Source: Candidatus Omnitrophota bacterium
GTDB taxonomy: Bacteria; Omnitrophota; Omnitrophia; Omnitrophales; Aquincolibacteriaceae
DNA: 23,636 nucleotides
Direction of reading: 5' to 3'
Assembly (NCBI GenBank): GCA_023247135.1
Contig: JAHFHB010000003.1
Location: 1 to 23,636, forward strand
Shown: one piece after another, positions 8,301-15,398 of the stretch
How the letters are laid out: every line of letters starts with the position of its first letter
Numbering within the stretch: position 1 is the stretch's first letter
Translations under genes and position numbers: made by a program
Notes under the pieces: model-generated
Told to the model about the DNA's origin: nothing
Databases searched by the model: none
The model's input: the letters and a program-made list of their open reading frames with translations, nothing else

Positions 8301-8818
8301 TCAAGAAGCTGATGAAGTACGCACGCAAAGAAGTTGAAACCGCGCAGATCCGTGAAGTTTCCCTTAAAAAAGTGGTTGAGAACGTCGCGGCCATGCTGGG
8401 CTACCAGCTTAAAAATGACAATGTGGAGCTTGAAATCGATGCGAATGAAATCGGCCTGGTTTGGGGGAATGAGGGCGAACTCGAACAGGTTTTTACCAAT
8501 TTGATCTTAAACGCGCGCGATGCGATTCATGCCGCCAAGCGCGCTCAGGGTTTTATCCGTATTCAGGGTTCTCTCAAGGAAAATTCGATTTGCGTGGAAG
8601 TCATCGATAACGGCTGCGGCATTAAAACTGCCCATCTGTCAAAAATCTTCGACCCCTTTTTTACTACCAAAGACGTCGGCAGCGGCACGGGGTTGGGGCT
8701 TGCGGTGGTTCACAGCATTCTCGAAAAACACGGCTGCCGCGTGCGCGTGGAATCCGAAGAAGGAATCGGCACCACCTTTCTCATTTATTTCCCGCTGTCA
8801 GCAAACGGCCATTCTTAA
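5354..8818 (+). CDS. 7TM-type hybrid sensor kinase with two kinase modules and an internal receiver
   Basis: A 1154-residue protein. Residues 1-290 hold about nine hydrophobic helices, the first seven like the HisKA_7TM sensor region. A GAF-like domain follows (about 310-470), then a coiled coil. Kinase module 1 has the H-box SHELRTPLNG with His497, N-box NLVGNALKF (Asn612), DTGIGIS and EGTGLGLS. A linker rich in Pro and Ala leads to a receiver (about 770-890) with acidic pocket IDDN, phospho-acceptor Asp821 in LDLMMPRMSG, and SKPF Lys. A coiled coil then leads into kinase module 2: GGIAHEINNPLT with His940, N-box NLILNARDA (Asn1049), DNGCGI and GSGTGLGLAV. No Hpt or output domain is present. 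It follows the GNAT gene by 55 bases with no clear terminator, so it is probably in that operon. The protein is likely to sense a membrane-soluble cue and pass phosphate between its modules or to the nearby receivers. Confidence 0.95.
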   Translation: MMPQTFPLFFNAYALPFLVACLLIAFMGIYVGMHATPGPQKNSFLVLSASFFVWLGGTFVVYSIRSETYVMPLLHAVYAGVALISPSLYWYASAWLGCDRKNRSKIVTGYVLALLITVLISRTSWIVIGASKFPWGYHSRLTVLGGSAFLCFFMGYMALFFYTLYCGYRCETSASMKRQILLVGISFLIANIGSSDFIACYGVKVFPLGGLVMTLGLSTLAYTIIRYKMLEIETVVHKTMLWFASTLVTLVPFAAFINVTQGWMRSLAPMLATLYFTMLAVAFYFYFRAIQPRLGQLFRRRHADLMHAEQAFAKELVHLKSMRDLLQGVTRLLRKTVYVREMSLYLRDETENRFVPAIVKRRHGLKPVACDHPFLKWLEVRDQALLGDYAESDPEVAQFKEEMKEYFHQMGAVLAMPFVIAGKMIGILHLGKKENLQRYTPAERGFLAQIKVPVTIAFSNSLQFENVTRLYQQVQHQNERLQELDRLKSQFLANTSHELRTPLNGILGLVEAILDGADGEVNDEQTRHLRMILESGAGLKELINNLLELSRLESGQMRLDIKRFNVANVIDAVTALLEGVARKKNVQLLRDLPPGLADVYGDPEKIQRVLINLVGNALKFTEKGAVTVRVQDTGGCLQVEVQDTGIGISEKDLRVIFERFRQADGGDTRHYEGTGLGLSIAREMVRLHGADIQVSSRVGQGSLFAFTLSKQMFQQSEGRPVSEPPETPALQAVPTSATTAKWPAKEAAPAEAVYELAKDPEFTEAVRGDGELVLVIDDNPVNREVIRTRLGMHNYEVTEAVDGVQGLEKVQAKKPALVILDLMMPRMSGYEFCKRVRAQYSSDDLPIIMLTAKTDMGDKVYGLQIGANDYISKPFQQEELLARVSVLLKIRRLHEELRHWNAELENRVSLRTRELEDTQKQLIQAEKMATIGTFAGGIAHEINNPLTAVLTNAQILKMGSPNPDDIELIDLIEEGARRCQVIIKKLMKYARKEVETAQIREVSLKKVVENVAAMLGYQLKNDNVELEIDANEIGLVWGNEGELEQVFTNLILNARDAIHAAKRAQGFIRIQGSLKENSICVEVIDNGCGIKTAHLSKIFDPFFTTKDVGSGTGLGLAVVHSILEKHGCRVRVESEEGIGTTFLIYFPLSANGHS

Positions 8819-8971
8819 ACCGGACCGTGACTTCATTGTTTTGAAAAGTCTTTAAACGAAATCGCTGTTTTTTGCTACGCCATGCCAACTTTCCTGTAGA
8901 GAAACCCGCTCTGAAAGACGATAATACAGAGCCTGATTTTGCTTATTTTTAAACGACTTAAGGGGGCAAGC
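8819..8971 (+). other. Intergenic region with a small inverted repeat
   Basis: The 153 bases between the hybrid kinase and the porin gene contain one visible structure. GCTCTG (8908-8913) and CAGAGC (8927-8932) can pair around a 13-base loop, followed by a T-rich stretch TGATTTTGCTTATTTTT. This could be a weak terminator or part of the porin's control region. A poor promoter match (TTGCTA, 17 bases, TGTAGA) lies just upstream. Nothing here is decisive. Confidence 0.3.
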
Positions 8972-10576
8972 ATGACCTTTTTCCGCCGTTTTATTTGGGT
9001 GATTTTTGCGTTAATCTTTTTAGCGCCTCAGGCCGCTTTTGCCGTCGGTTCCGGCGGTTTTGAAAATGCCTCATTTAGTGCCGCCTCGTTAGCCCGTTCT
9101 AATGCTGTCGTGGCCGATCCGGATGAGCCGGCCAGCATTTCCTACAACCCCGCCGGTATTACGGATCTTCCGGGTATTCAATCACAGGGGGGCGCTTCAT
9201 TTCTCAGCCTGATGACGTATCAGAAAAGTTTAACCACGGATTCCACCACGCATAGCAGCGGCACACTCAATTTTATTCCAACCAGCTACCTGACCATCAA
9301 TCCCGGAAGAACGTTGAATGACCGGCTTGCGTTCGGCATCGGTTCCGATTCTCCGTTTGGCCTTGCCAACAAATACGATGCCAATCAATCGATTGTGCGC
9401 TACATCGGCTATAACAATGCTTTGAGGATGTTCACGATCAAACCTGTTGTGGCGGTGAAGGTCACAAACTGGTTATCCATTGGCGGCGGCCCGACGTATA
9501 ACCGTATTTTTGACTATGACTCGGTCCTGGCTTACCCTAACGTGATTCTCGGAGGTGGAGCCGATGGCCAGGGACGTTTGCATATGACCGGCAATAACTG
9601 GGGATGGCAGATGGGTGCTTTGGCAAAAATCACGCCTAAACACCAAGTAGGTTTTTATTTTCGCAGTCCTCTTACGATAAGGCTCAAAGGTAATTTGCAG
9701 GTTGAAAGGTCAGCCTTTGGCGGAAACTTTCAAACCGGCGCACACGCTAAGTTGAACTTGCCTTTGAATATGACCTGGGCTTATGCTTTTAAACCGAATA
9801 AAAAAACGACCTATACCACTGATTTTGGCTATACAAGGTGGTCAACTTTAAAACGTGTTTATACGGTCACGGACCCTGTCAATGCATCGGATGATTTCAT
9901 TATCTCGCAGCTTGGAAGTACCGCCGGCCCTGGCGGCGCCGCAGACAAGGACTACACCAATGGTTTCAGTCTCCATGCCGGTGTAAAACACAAGCTAAAC
10001 GACAAATGGACGCTTCGCGGCGGCAGTTTGTTTTACTGGACCCCCATTCCCAAGACTAGTTTTACACCGGTGGTGGCAGATTCGAATCACATGGGTGTTA
10101 CGCTTGGAACAGGCTGGAGCCCTTCAAAAAATTTCACGTTTGATTTGAGTTACCTGTTCTTTTTCTACTTCAGGCGGGGCATCAATAACCAGATTTCAGA
10201 GGGGATTGGCGGCTCCGTAGACGGCAAATACACCTCGTTTGTCCATAGCGTAACGATGAACGCGACGTACAAGTGGGACGGATTTGGCTGGGGCCGCAAA
10301 GACGATGAAGAACCTGCCGAAATCCATGGCATGACTCAAAACGAAAAAGAAGTGGCCGCCGCTCCTCAAATCACAATTCCGCAGCCGACGCCTGCCGCAT
10401 TAGCCAATATTCCAGCCAAGGATATCCAGCCGCCGCAAGCCAAGGCCGAAGAGCCCAAAAAGGTTTTGGAGCGTGTGGTTGTGAAAGAGGAAGAAAAAGA
10501 GGCCGCGGCAAAACCGGTCAGCCAACCAAGTGTTGAAGACATTAACGAAGCCCTCAAGAAGAAGTTCGCCAAGTAG
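8972..10576 (+). CDS. FadL/OmpP1/TodX-type outer-membrane transporter with charged C-terminal tail
   Basis: A 534-residue protein starting at the ATG at 8972, with AGGGGG at 8961-8966. A TTG at 8939 is in frame but lacks a site. The signal peptide is residues 1-24 (FRRF then a hydrophobic core, cleavage after AFA). The mature N-terminus is typical of FadL: a Gly/Ser-rich plug start, 'a..a.pdePaS.sYNPAG' with NPAG at 59-62, then many alternating strands rich in Gly, Tyr, Trp and Phe. FadL proteins let long-chain fatty acids or other hydrophobic molecules cross the outer membrane. The last recognisable strand is near residue 440. A tail of about 91 residues follows (444-534), rich in Pro, Ala, Glu and Lys and ending in lysine, unlike the terminal aromatic residue usual for barrels. 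Its location between lipid-modifying and sensing genes suggests it handles the same lipid. Confidence 0.88.
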   Translation: MTFFRRFIWVIFALIFLAPQAAFAVGSGGFENASFSAASLARSNAVVADPDEPASISYNPAGITDLPGIQSQGGASFLSLMTYQKSLTTDSTTHSSGTLNFIPTSYLTINPGRTLNDRLAFGIGSDSPFGLANKYDANQSIVRYIGYNNALRMFTIKPVVAVKVTNWLSIGGGPTYNRIFDYDSVLAYPNVILGGGADGQGRLHMTGNNWGWQMGALAKITPKHQVGFYFRSPLTIRLKGNLQVERSAFGGNFQTGAHAKLNLPLNMTWAYAFKPNKKTTYTTDFGYTRWSTLKRVYTVTDPVNASDDFIISQLGSTAGPGGAADKDYTNGFSLHAGVKHKLNDKWTLRGGSLFYWTPIPKTSFTPVVADSNHMGVTLGTGWSPSKNFTFDLSYLFFFYFRRGINNQISEGIGGSVDGKYTSFVHSVTMNATYKWDGFGWGRKDDEEPAEIHGMTQNEKEVAAAPQITIPQPTPAALANIPAKDIQPPQAKAEEPKKVLERVVVKEEEKEAAAKPVSQPSVEDINEALKKKFAK

Positions 10577-10632
10577 CCGGCGAGTTTAAATCAGCAAGAC
10601 TTTTTCACTTTTAGCCGGCGTTGACCGTAAGC

Positions 10633-10995
10633 ATGAAAAAAATCATCCTCATCGTCGACGATGAAGAAATTCTCATACGGACCATTTCAAAATTACTCGA
10701 ACGCGCTGGCTATCAAACAGCCCGGGCAAATACCGGTCAGGACGCGCTTTTGCTGACGGAATCCGAAAAGATTGACCTGATCATTTGTGACATGCGCATG
10801 CCAGGTATGAATGGCGTTGAAACCGTGACAGAAATCCGCAAACTCAGACCTGACATGCCGGTTATTTTTGTGACTGGCTATGCGGATCAGAAAACCGAAG
10901 TGGTTGCCCAAACTTTAAAGCCGGTGGCTTACATCCATAAACCATTCGATATTCAGGAATTATTGGGAACTCTGAAAAAGCACTTCGAAGATTGA
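10633..10995 (+). CDS. Stand-alone response regulator receiver
   Basis: A 120-residue single-domain receiver. I take the ATG at 10633 because the family core (KKIILIVDDEE) starts there; a TTG at 10621 is also in frame, and neither has a strong ribosome-binding site. It has the acidic pair in VDDEE, phospho-acceptor Asp53 in LIICDMRMPGMNG, Thr in FVTGYAD and Lys in HKPFDI. No output domain follows. It is very like the receiver at 12469: both share LIICD.RMPGM.GVET..EIR and KPFDI, so they look like paralogues flanking the kinase between them. Its stop touches the kinase ATG with no gap, so the two are translated together. Its likely partner is that kinase. Confidence 0.93.
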   Translation: MKKIILIVDDEEILIRTISKLLERAGYQTARANTGQDALLLTESEKIDLIICDMRMPGMNGVETVTEIRKLRPDMPVIFVTGYADQKTEVVAQTLKPVAYIHKPFDIQELLGTLKKHFED

Positions 10996-12423
10996 ATGAT
11001 TGAAAATTTTAATGTCATGGGGCTGAGTTACTACGGAGCCACCGGGCTTTTCAATGGCCTTGTGGCTCTCGTGGTTGGGGTTTATGTCCTGTGGCGCGGA
11101 GCCGGCAATCCGGTTTACAGGAGTTTTGCGTCTTTTTCAATTTCGGTGGCTCTTTGGTCCATAGCTTACGCTTTTTGGCAGCGCGAGCAGTCTGAAAATC
11201 AAGCGCTCTTTTTTATAAGGCTCACAATAACTTTTTGTTTTTTTATTCCGTTTTCTTTCTTGTGGTTTGCACAGACGTTCACCGCTGAAGAAAACGGATC
11301 GGCATTGCCAGGGTATCTTTATTTCATTTTGCCCTGTATTTTGGCAACGTTCGGGTTTCACCCGATGACGATACCTGGGATGAGGGATATTGCAGGAATT
11401 CGGAACTGGCCTTTGCCAGGGCCTGTCATCAATGTCTTCGTGGTGCTTTGTAATGGTTTAGTACTTTATTCTTTTTGGCTTTTTGCCAAAGGCTGGCGGC
11501 GTGCTGCTCAGGCAAAGCGAGAGCAGATTTTGTGGGTTGGCATTTTGACGTTGGGCGCCTGGGTTGGGGGGAGTACCAACTGGTTTTTATGGTATGGGAT
11601 TGCCATACCGCCTCTCCCAAATTTCTTCGTGGGCGTGTGTTTCATTCTTATTACATACGCCGTATTGAACGCCAACCTTTTTGACCTTGATACGCTTACG
11701 GAATTGATTAAGGACGCAAAGCTATCGGCGTTGACGACTTTCGCGGCGGGAATGAGCCACGAATTACGAAACCCCTTGTATATCATCAAGAGCCGTGCTG
11801 AGATTTGTCTGGACTCCTCGCGGGGTGCCGTGGCTGCGGCGCAGAGGGGGGATAGTTCTGAGGAAACGATGAAGATTGTACTTAAAGAAGCGACCCGAGC
11901 CATGGACATTGTCCAGAGATTTTCCGATTTTGTGAGGCCGAAAAAGGAGTCATCTCAACCGCAAATTGTAGTTCTGAAGAAGGTGGTCGAGGATGTTCTC
12001 TGGTTTCTTGCGAATGAGATCAAAATGAAGGGGATAGCGCTTGCAGTGAATATCCCGGAAGATCTTGCGGTTTTTTCCGATCAAAGGGATCTTGAGGAAA
12101 TTGTGTTTAACCTCGCGAAAAATTCAATCGAAGCGATGGAGGAACACGGCGGAGGGCTTGCGATACAAGGTGGCCATGACGACAAATGTGTGACGCTTGC
12201 GTTTAGGGATACAGGCCTGGGGATCGATGATGTTTTGAGACGGAAAATTTTTCGGCCATTTTTCACATCCGGGAAAGCCAATGGCACGGGGCTTGGCCTG
12301 TATATTGTAAATAAACTTGCTGAAAAAAATAAAATTCTAATTTCTCTTTCGCCGTTTAAACGCGGTGCGGGAACCACCTTCACGCTCGTTTTTAAATCGA
12401 GACGATGCCATAGTATGGCATAA
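10996..12423 (+). CDS. 7TM-type membrane sensor histidine kinase
   Basis: A 475-residue kinase whose ATG follows the previous TGA directly. Residues 1-230 form about seven hydrophobic helices (for example LFNGLVALVVGVYVLW, FFIPFSFLWF, YLYFILPCILATFGF, NFFVGVCFILITYAV), the layout of the HisKA_7TM sensor region. The last helix runs into the dimerisation helices with H-box AGMSHELRNPL (His255). The ATP domain has N-box NLAKNSIEAM (Asn372), DTGLGID and NGTGLGLYIV. There is no PAS, GAF or receiver. The sensor is buried in the membrane with short loops, fitting a lipid-soluble or membrane-state signal. By eye, base use from here to about 16.4 kb is more AT-rich and less codon-biased than before 10.6 kb. 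A receiver gene flanks it on each side. Confidence 0.94.
   Translation: MIENFNVMGLSYYGATGLFNGLVALVVGVYVLWRGAGNPVYRSFASFSISVALWSIAYAFWQREQSENQALFFIRLTITFCFFIPFSFLWFAQTFTAEENGSALPGYLYFILPCILATFGFHPMTIPGMRDIAGIRNWPLPGPVINVFVVLCNGLVLYSFWLFAKGWRRAAQAKREQILWVGILTLGAWVGGSTNWFLWYGIAIPPLPNFFVGVCFILITYAVLNANLFDLDTLTELIKDAKLSALTTFAAGMSHELRNPLYIIKSRAEICLDSSRGAVAAAQRGDSSEETMKIVLKEATRAMDIVQRFSDFVRPKKESSQPQIVVLKKVVEDVLWFLANEIKMKGIALAVNIPEDLAVFSDQRDLEEIVFNLAKNSIEAMEEHGGGLAIQGGHDDKCVTLAFRDTGLGIDDVLRRKIFRPFFTSGKANGTGLGLYIVNKLAEKNKILISLSPFKRGAGTTFTLVFKSRRCHSMA
12406..12420 (+). repeat. Perfect 7-1-7 inverted repeat at the kinase 3' end
   Basis: TGCCATA, one base, TATGGCA: a palindrome spanning the last codons of the kinase gene just before its TAA. 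No T tract follows, so it is not a terminator. It could be chance, a protein-binding site for the next gene, or a small mRNA hairpin. Confidence 0.35.
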
Positions 12424-12468
12424 GGACGATTCGTCGACTTTATTCATGGGAATGGTCAGGGAGGAGAC

Positions 12469-12846
12469 ATGGGAAAAATAGTTTTATTGATCGATGATGA
12501 GGAGCTTGTCGCCAAGACAATCGGGAGACTTCTGCGCAAGGAAGGCTGCGAGGTTATTTTGTGTCGCAACGGGGGCGAGGCGCTTAAGACTATCGCTGAA
12601 ACGGAGGTAGACCTGATTATTTGCGATATTCGCATGCCCGGCATGTCGGGCGTAGAGACGATAAAAGAGATACGCGGCTTTCTCATGCGAGAGGGAAAGA
12701 AACCAGTTAAAGAGATTTTGATCACAGGATATGCAGAGGCGGAAACGATGAAAGAGGCGCTTGAATTAAAGGTGGCGGACTACATCTACAAACCCTTTGA
12801 TATCCGCGATTTCTTGAAATCGGTGCAAAAAAACTTAACGGAATAA
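12469..12846 (+). CDS. Stand-alone response regulator receiver
   Basis: A 125-residue receiver with a good ribosome-binding site (GGGAGGAG just before GACATG). The core motifs are LIDDEE, Asp53 in LIICDIRMPGMSG, Thr in LITGYAE and Lys in YKPFDI. A short insert, FLMREGKKPVKE, lies in the alpha3-beta4 region. There is no output domain. It is a close paralogue of the receiver at 10633. The stop is immediately followed by the ATG of a hotdog-fold gene, so this signalling protein and the thioesterase-like enzymes are co-translated. That physical coupling is the best evidence that the signalling and lipid genes act together. Confidence 0.93.
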   Translation: MGKIVLLIDDEELVAKTIGRLLRKEGCEVILCRNGGEALKTIAETEVDLIICDIRMPGMSGVETIKEIRGFLMREGKKPVKEILITGYAEAETMKEALELKVADYIYKPFDIRDFLKSVQKNLTE

Positions 12847-13299
12847 ATGATGGAATATTTTGCGCAATCTCAAAAAGAATTTGTTTATAAATATGTCGTG
12901 ATGCTGAGTGACACTGATCAGTTCAAACACATGAGCTTTGCCAATTATCTTAAGCTTATGTTTTTAGCCACGGATGCGCTGCTGGTTCAATGCCAACACG
13001 CGGATTTTTTGAACAGGTACCGGCTGAGATTAATTTCTTCCCGAATGCAATTCCGCAAACAAACGGTTGTGGGGGACAGTACTTTAATCAAAGTAAATTC
13101 GACGGCCGTTGATAAGTCAGTTTTTTCGCTTTTGCATACATTTGTCATTGAAGGCTCGGGCGAGCTTGTGGGATTAGGTAAACAATGTTACGAGCTCTCT
13201 GACGCGAAGTCGAAAACTGCCGTTGATTTATCGCCCGTCATCCGGGCGGCGCTCGACCCCATCGAGGTCGACGAAAACAACCTGCTCTATAAGTACTAA
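12847..13299 (+). CDS. Hotdog-fold thioesterase-like protein (4HBT/FadM type), first of a pair
   Basis: A 150-residue protein starting at ATG directly after the receiver stop (a second ATG follows at 12850). The N-terminal pattern YVVMLSDTDQFKHMSFANYL (residues 16-35) is that of the 4-hydroxybenzoyl-CoA thioesterase superfamily. In that family an acidic residue near this loop, and the long helix that begins at 'NYL', form the active site. Asp22, Asp24 or His28 could be catalytic. The rest gives the expected strands (STLIKVNSTAVDKSV, SLLHTFVIEG). It probably hydrolyses, or at least binds, an acyl-CoA or acyl-ACP thioester. It is only distantly similar to the next gene, suggesting a heteromeric pair or two successive steps. 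Substrate unknown. Confidence 0.7.
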   Translation: MMEYFAQSQKEFVYKYVVMLSDTDQFKHMSFANYLKLMFLATDALLVQCQHADFLNRYRLRLISSRMQFRKQTVVGDSTLIKVNSTAVDKSVFSLLHTFVIEGSGELVGLGKQCYELSDAKSKTAVDLSPVIRAALDPIEVDENNLLYKY

Positions 13300-13304
13300 A
13301 CGGT

Positions 13305-13745
13305 ATGGATTTAAACGCACGTAACAATGTTTTCATCTTCGATAAATTCCGTGTTTTTTTTAAACATACGGACTATTACGGCTGCTTGCACCCGTATAAT
13401 TATCTTGAATGGACGAGTTATGTCCGCGAAGCTTTTTTTTCGGAAAAGTGCGGTGATTTCCGGAGGCTATTGGAAAGTCCGATAAAAATGATGACATCTA
13501 AAATAGATCAAACCGTCTTCCTCGACTCGTTATTTGGGGATGAAATAGAGGGGCGTTTTAGTTGTGCGAGGATCAAAAGAGTGAGTTTTGATGTGGGGGT
13601 CCGTTTTTTTAACAAACGGTTAGAGAAGGTGGTTTGTGAGACGGTGCATACGTTGGTTTTTTTGGATGAACAGACACAGCGTTTTGCGGCGATTCCTGAA
13701 AATATAAAGAATGCGGTTTTGTTTTACCAGGAAGAAGGGGTTTGA
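13305..13745 (+). CDS. Hotdog-fold thioesterase-like protein, second of a pair
   Basis: A 146-residue protein beginning five bases after the previous stop. The segment FRVFFKHTDYYGCLHPYNYL (15-34), followed by EWTSYVREAFF, is a clear 4HBT-type hotdog signature. The 'NYL.W....RE.F' part recalls the polyketide-releasing thioesterases of enediyne clusters (CalE7/SgcE10 type) more than FadM. Asp23 and His29 are candidates for catalysis. It probably releases a free carboxylic acid or beta-keto acid from a carrier-bound acyl chain. Its stop overlaps the start of the methyltransferase gene by one base (TGATG), so a released acid could be the substrate of that enzyme. Substrate is inferred. Confidence 0.72.
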   Translation: MDLNARNNVFIFDKFRVFFKHTDYYGCLHPYNYLEWTSYVREAFFSEKCGDFRRLLESPIKMMTSKIDQTVFLDSLFGDEIEGRFSCARIKRVSFDVGVRFFNKRLEKVVCETVHTLVFLDEQTQRFAAIPENIKNAVLFYQEEGV

Positions 13746-15379
13746 TGCTGCTTAAAATATTTTTACACTTATTTTTGGGGTATATTTTTTTTGAAAGAAT
13801 TCAGAATACGTTTTCAAATGCTGTGATTTACAGGCGGGATAAGACGAAAGTCGAAACTCTTTTGTGCACCTCGATGGTTGCCCTTTACATTGCCATTCTT
13901 CTGATTTCGTTTTCTAATGTTTACTCACCCGATTACGCTTTTACCGGATGGGCGCTGTCTGGGTTTCTCTTGTGGGGTCTCGGGTTTTTTTACCGGCGCG
14001 CGGCCATAAGATCGATGGGGAAGAATTGGTCTATTTACCGCGTACCCCCATCGCGCTTAAAGGGGATCATCACTCTGGGATCTTTTCAGTACTCAAGGCA
14101 TCCCTACTACGCGGCCAGTATTTTGGAGTTACTGAGTTACGCGATAATGTTCAAGGCTGCATTAGGGGCGAAGCTTGTTCTCTTCGTTTACTTGCCGTTG
14201 ATTCTTATACGGGCGCTTTCTGAGGAGAAACGGTTGCTGCAGTTGTTCCCAACCGAATATGCGGCGTACAAAGAGAGAACTCCGATGGGTTTTAATATCC
14301 AGGCCTATCTGGCAGATCTTAAACCGATGAACAATGTCAGGCAGATTATCGTGGCATCAAAAAAATATGGTGCATGGCACATCTTCAGGATACTTAGAAT
14401 GAACCGTGCTGTGCAGAGGTATTTTAGAAATTATATGATCACTCAATGTATTTGCGCCTTAAGCAAAACAGGTGTTTTGGATGTGCTCATGGATGAGGGG
14501 GAGTTGGATATCGCCAGGTACGCCAAAGCAAAAAATCTGAATTTCAGGATATTGCGATTGCTTTGCGACTATTTGTACGTGGTCCGTATCCTTCACAAGC
14601 ATGTGTTTAATTATGCGCTCACTGGCTATGGAAGAAAGCTTATGGATGATTCGCGGGGTGTATTTGATTTTATTTATGCCTATGCCCCTATCTTTGAAAA
14701 TTTAGACGTGCTGATCAAGAATGAAAAGAAATACGGGGTTGACTTTGATCGGCGGGGAGAGTTCGTGGGGCGCGCGAGTGCGGAATTGGCTGACCTTTTC
14801 CCTTTCCCTGTTGCGCGATTTCTACTCACAAAATTCCGGCTTGCGAGGATTCTGGATTTGGGGAGCGGAAGCGGTGATTTTTTGATCGGATTTTGCAAAG
14901 AGCCCGATGTTTCCGGCTATGGGATTGATTTATCCCCAGAAGCCGTTTCTTATGCGCAGAAAAAGTCGCAGGAGGCCGGCTTGGCGGAAAAGGCCCGATT
15001 CATAGTCGGCGATATTATGAAACTAAAGGAATTTGTCCCTTCCGACATTCAAGTGGATGTGATCACTTCCATGTTTGTTTTGCACGAGTTTTTAAGCATA
15101 AGCGAGACCGTTGTTTTAAACATTTTTGAGAGTATTAAAAAAGCTTTCCCGGATAAGTACATTCTCATTTGCGAGTTGACGCGGTGCTCATTGGATCGGC
15201 TCTATAAAACCCCCTCGGGTGTTGCTGAGCATCATTTATTTCATAATCTTTCTAATCAGGGGCTGGCGACTTCGGAGGAATGGCGGCGTCTTTTTGAGAA
15301 AGCCAATCTGGAATTAATCACAGAGGAAAGATTAGATCTCGCAGAACAATCTATTTTTTTATTGAAACCCAGGCAGTAA
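13745..15379 (+). CDS. Fused methyltransferase: ICMT-like membrane domain plus class I SAM methyltransferase
   Basis: A 544-residue protein starting at the ATG at 13745 with AGAAGGGG just upstream (a TTG one codon earlier is less likely). Residues 1-190 have about four to five membrane helices and the ICMT/PEMT signature: RHPYY (118-122), and then an 'EEKRLLQLFPTEYAAYKER' stretch. This family methylates carboxylates or lipid amines at the membrane. Residues about 220-330 resemble the winged-helix dimerisation part of plant/polyketide-type O-methyltransferases. Residues about 345-544 are a Rossmann methyltransferase with motif I LDLGSGSGDF (Gly373, Gly375, Gly377), acidic YGIDLSPEA, VGDIMKL and a ITSMFVLHEF helix. 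Two different SAM-dependent folds in one chain are unusual. After two thioesterases it could form a fatty-acid methyl ester or other methylated lipid. Domain calls are firm; the product is inferred. Confidence 0.82.
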   Translation: MLLKIFLHLFLGYIFFERIQNTFSNAVIYRRDKTKVETLLCTSMVALYIAILLISFSNVYSPDYAFTGWALSGFLLWGLGFFYRRAAIRSMGKNWSIYRVPPSRLKGIITLGSFQYSRHPYYAASILELLSYAIMFKAALGAKLVLFVYLPLILIRALSEEKRLLQLFPTEYAAYKERTPMGFNIQAYLADLKPMNNVRQIIVASKKYGAWHIFRILRMNRAVQRYFRNYMITQCICALSKTGVLDVLMDEGELDIARYAKAKNLNFRILRLLCDYLYVVRILHKHVFNYALTGYGRKLMDDSRGVFDFIYAYAPIFENLDVLIKNEKKYGVDFDRRGEFVGRASAELADLFPFPVARFLLTKFRLARILDLGSGSGDFLIGFCKEPDVSGYGIDLSPEAVSYAQKKSQEAGLAEKARFIVGDIMKLKEFVPSDIQVDVITSMFVLHEFLSISETVVLNIFESIKKAFPDKYILICELTRCSLDRLYKTPSGVAEHHLFHNLSNQGLATSEEWRRLFEKANLELITEERLDLAEQSIFLLKPRQ

Positions 15380-15398
15380 AAAGGGGATCGGATTTTTT

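Noticed and set aside
10574..10620. Direct repeat TAGCCGGCG at 10574-10582 and 10612-10620
   Set aside because: Nine bases only, 38 apart, in a short intergenic gap; no matching third copy or known site, so it may be chance.
11590..11608. Hairpin GGTATGG/CCATACC in the kinase at 10996
   Set aside because: It lies in coding sequence, is short and has no T run or conserved riboswitch context.
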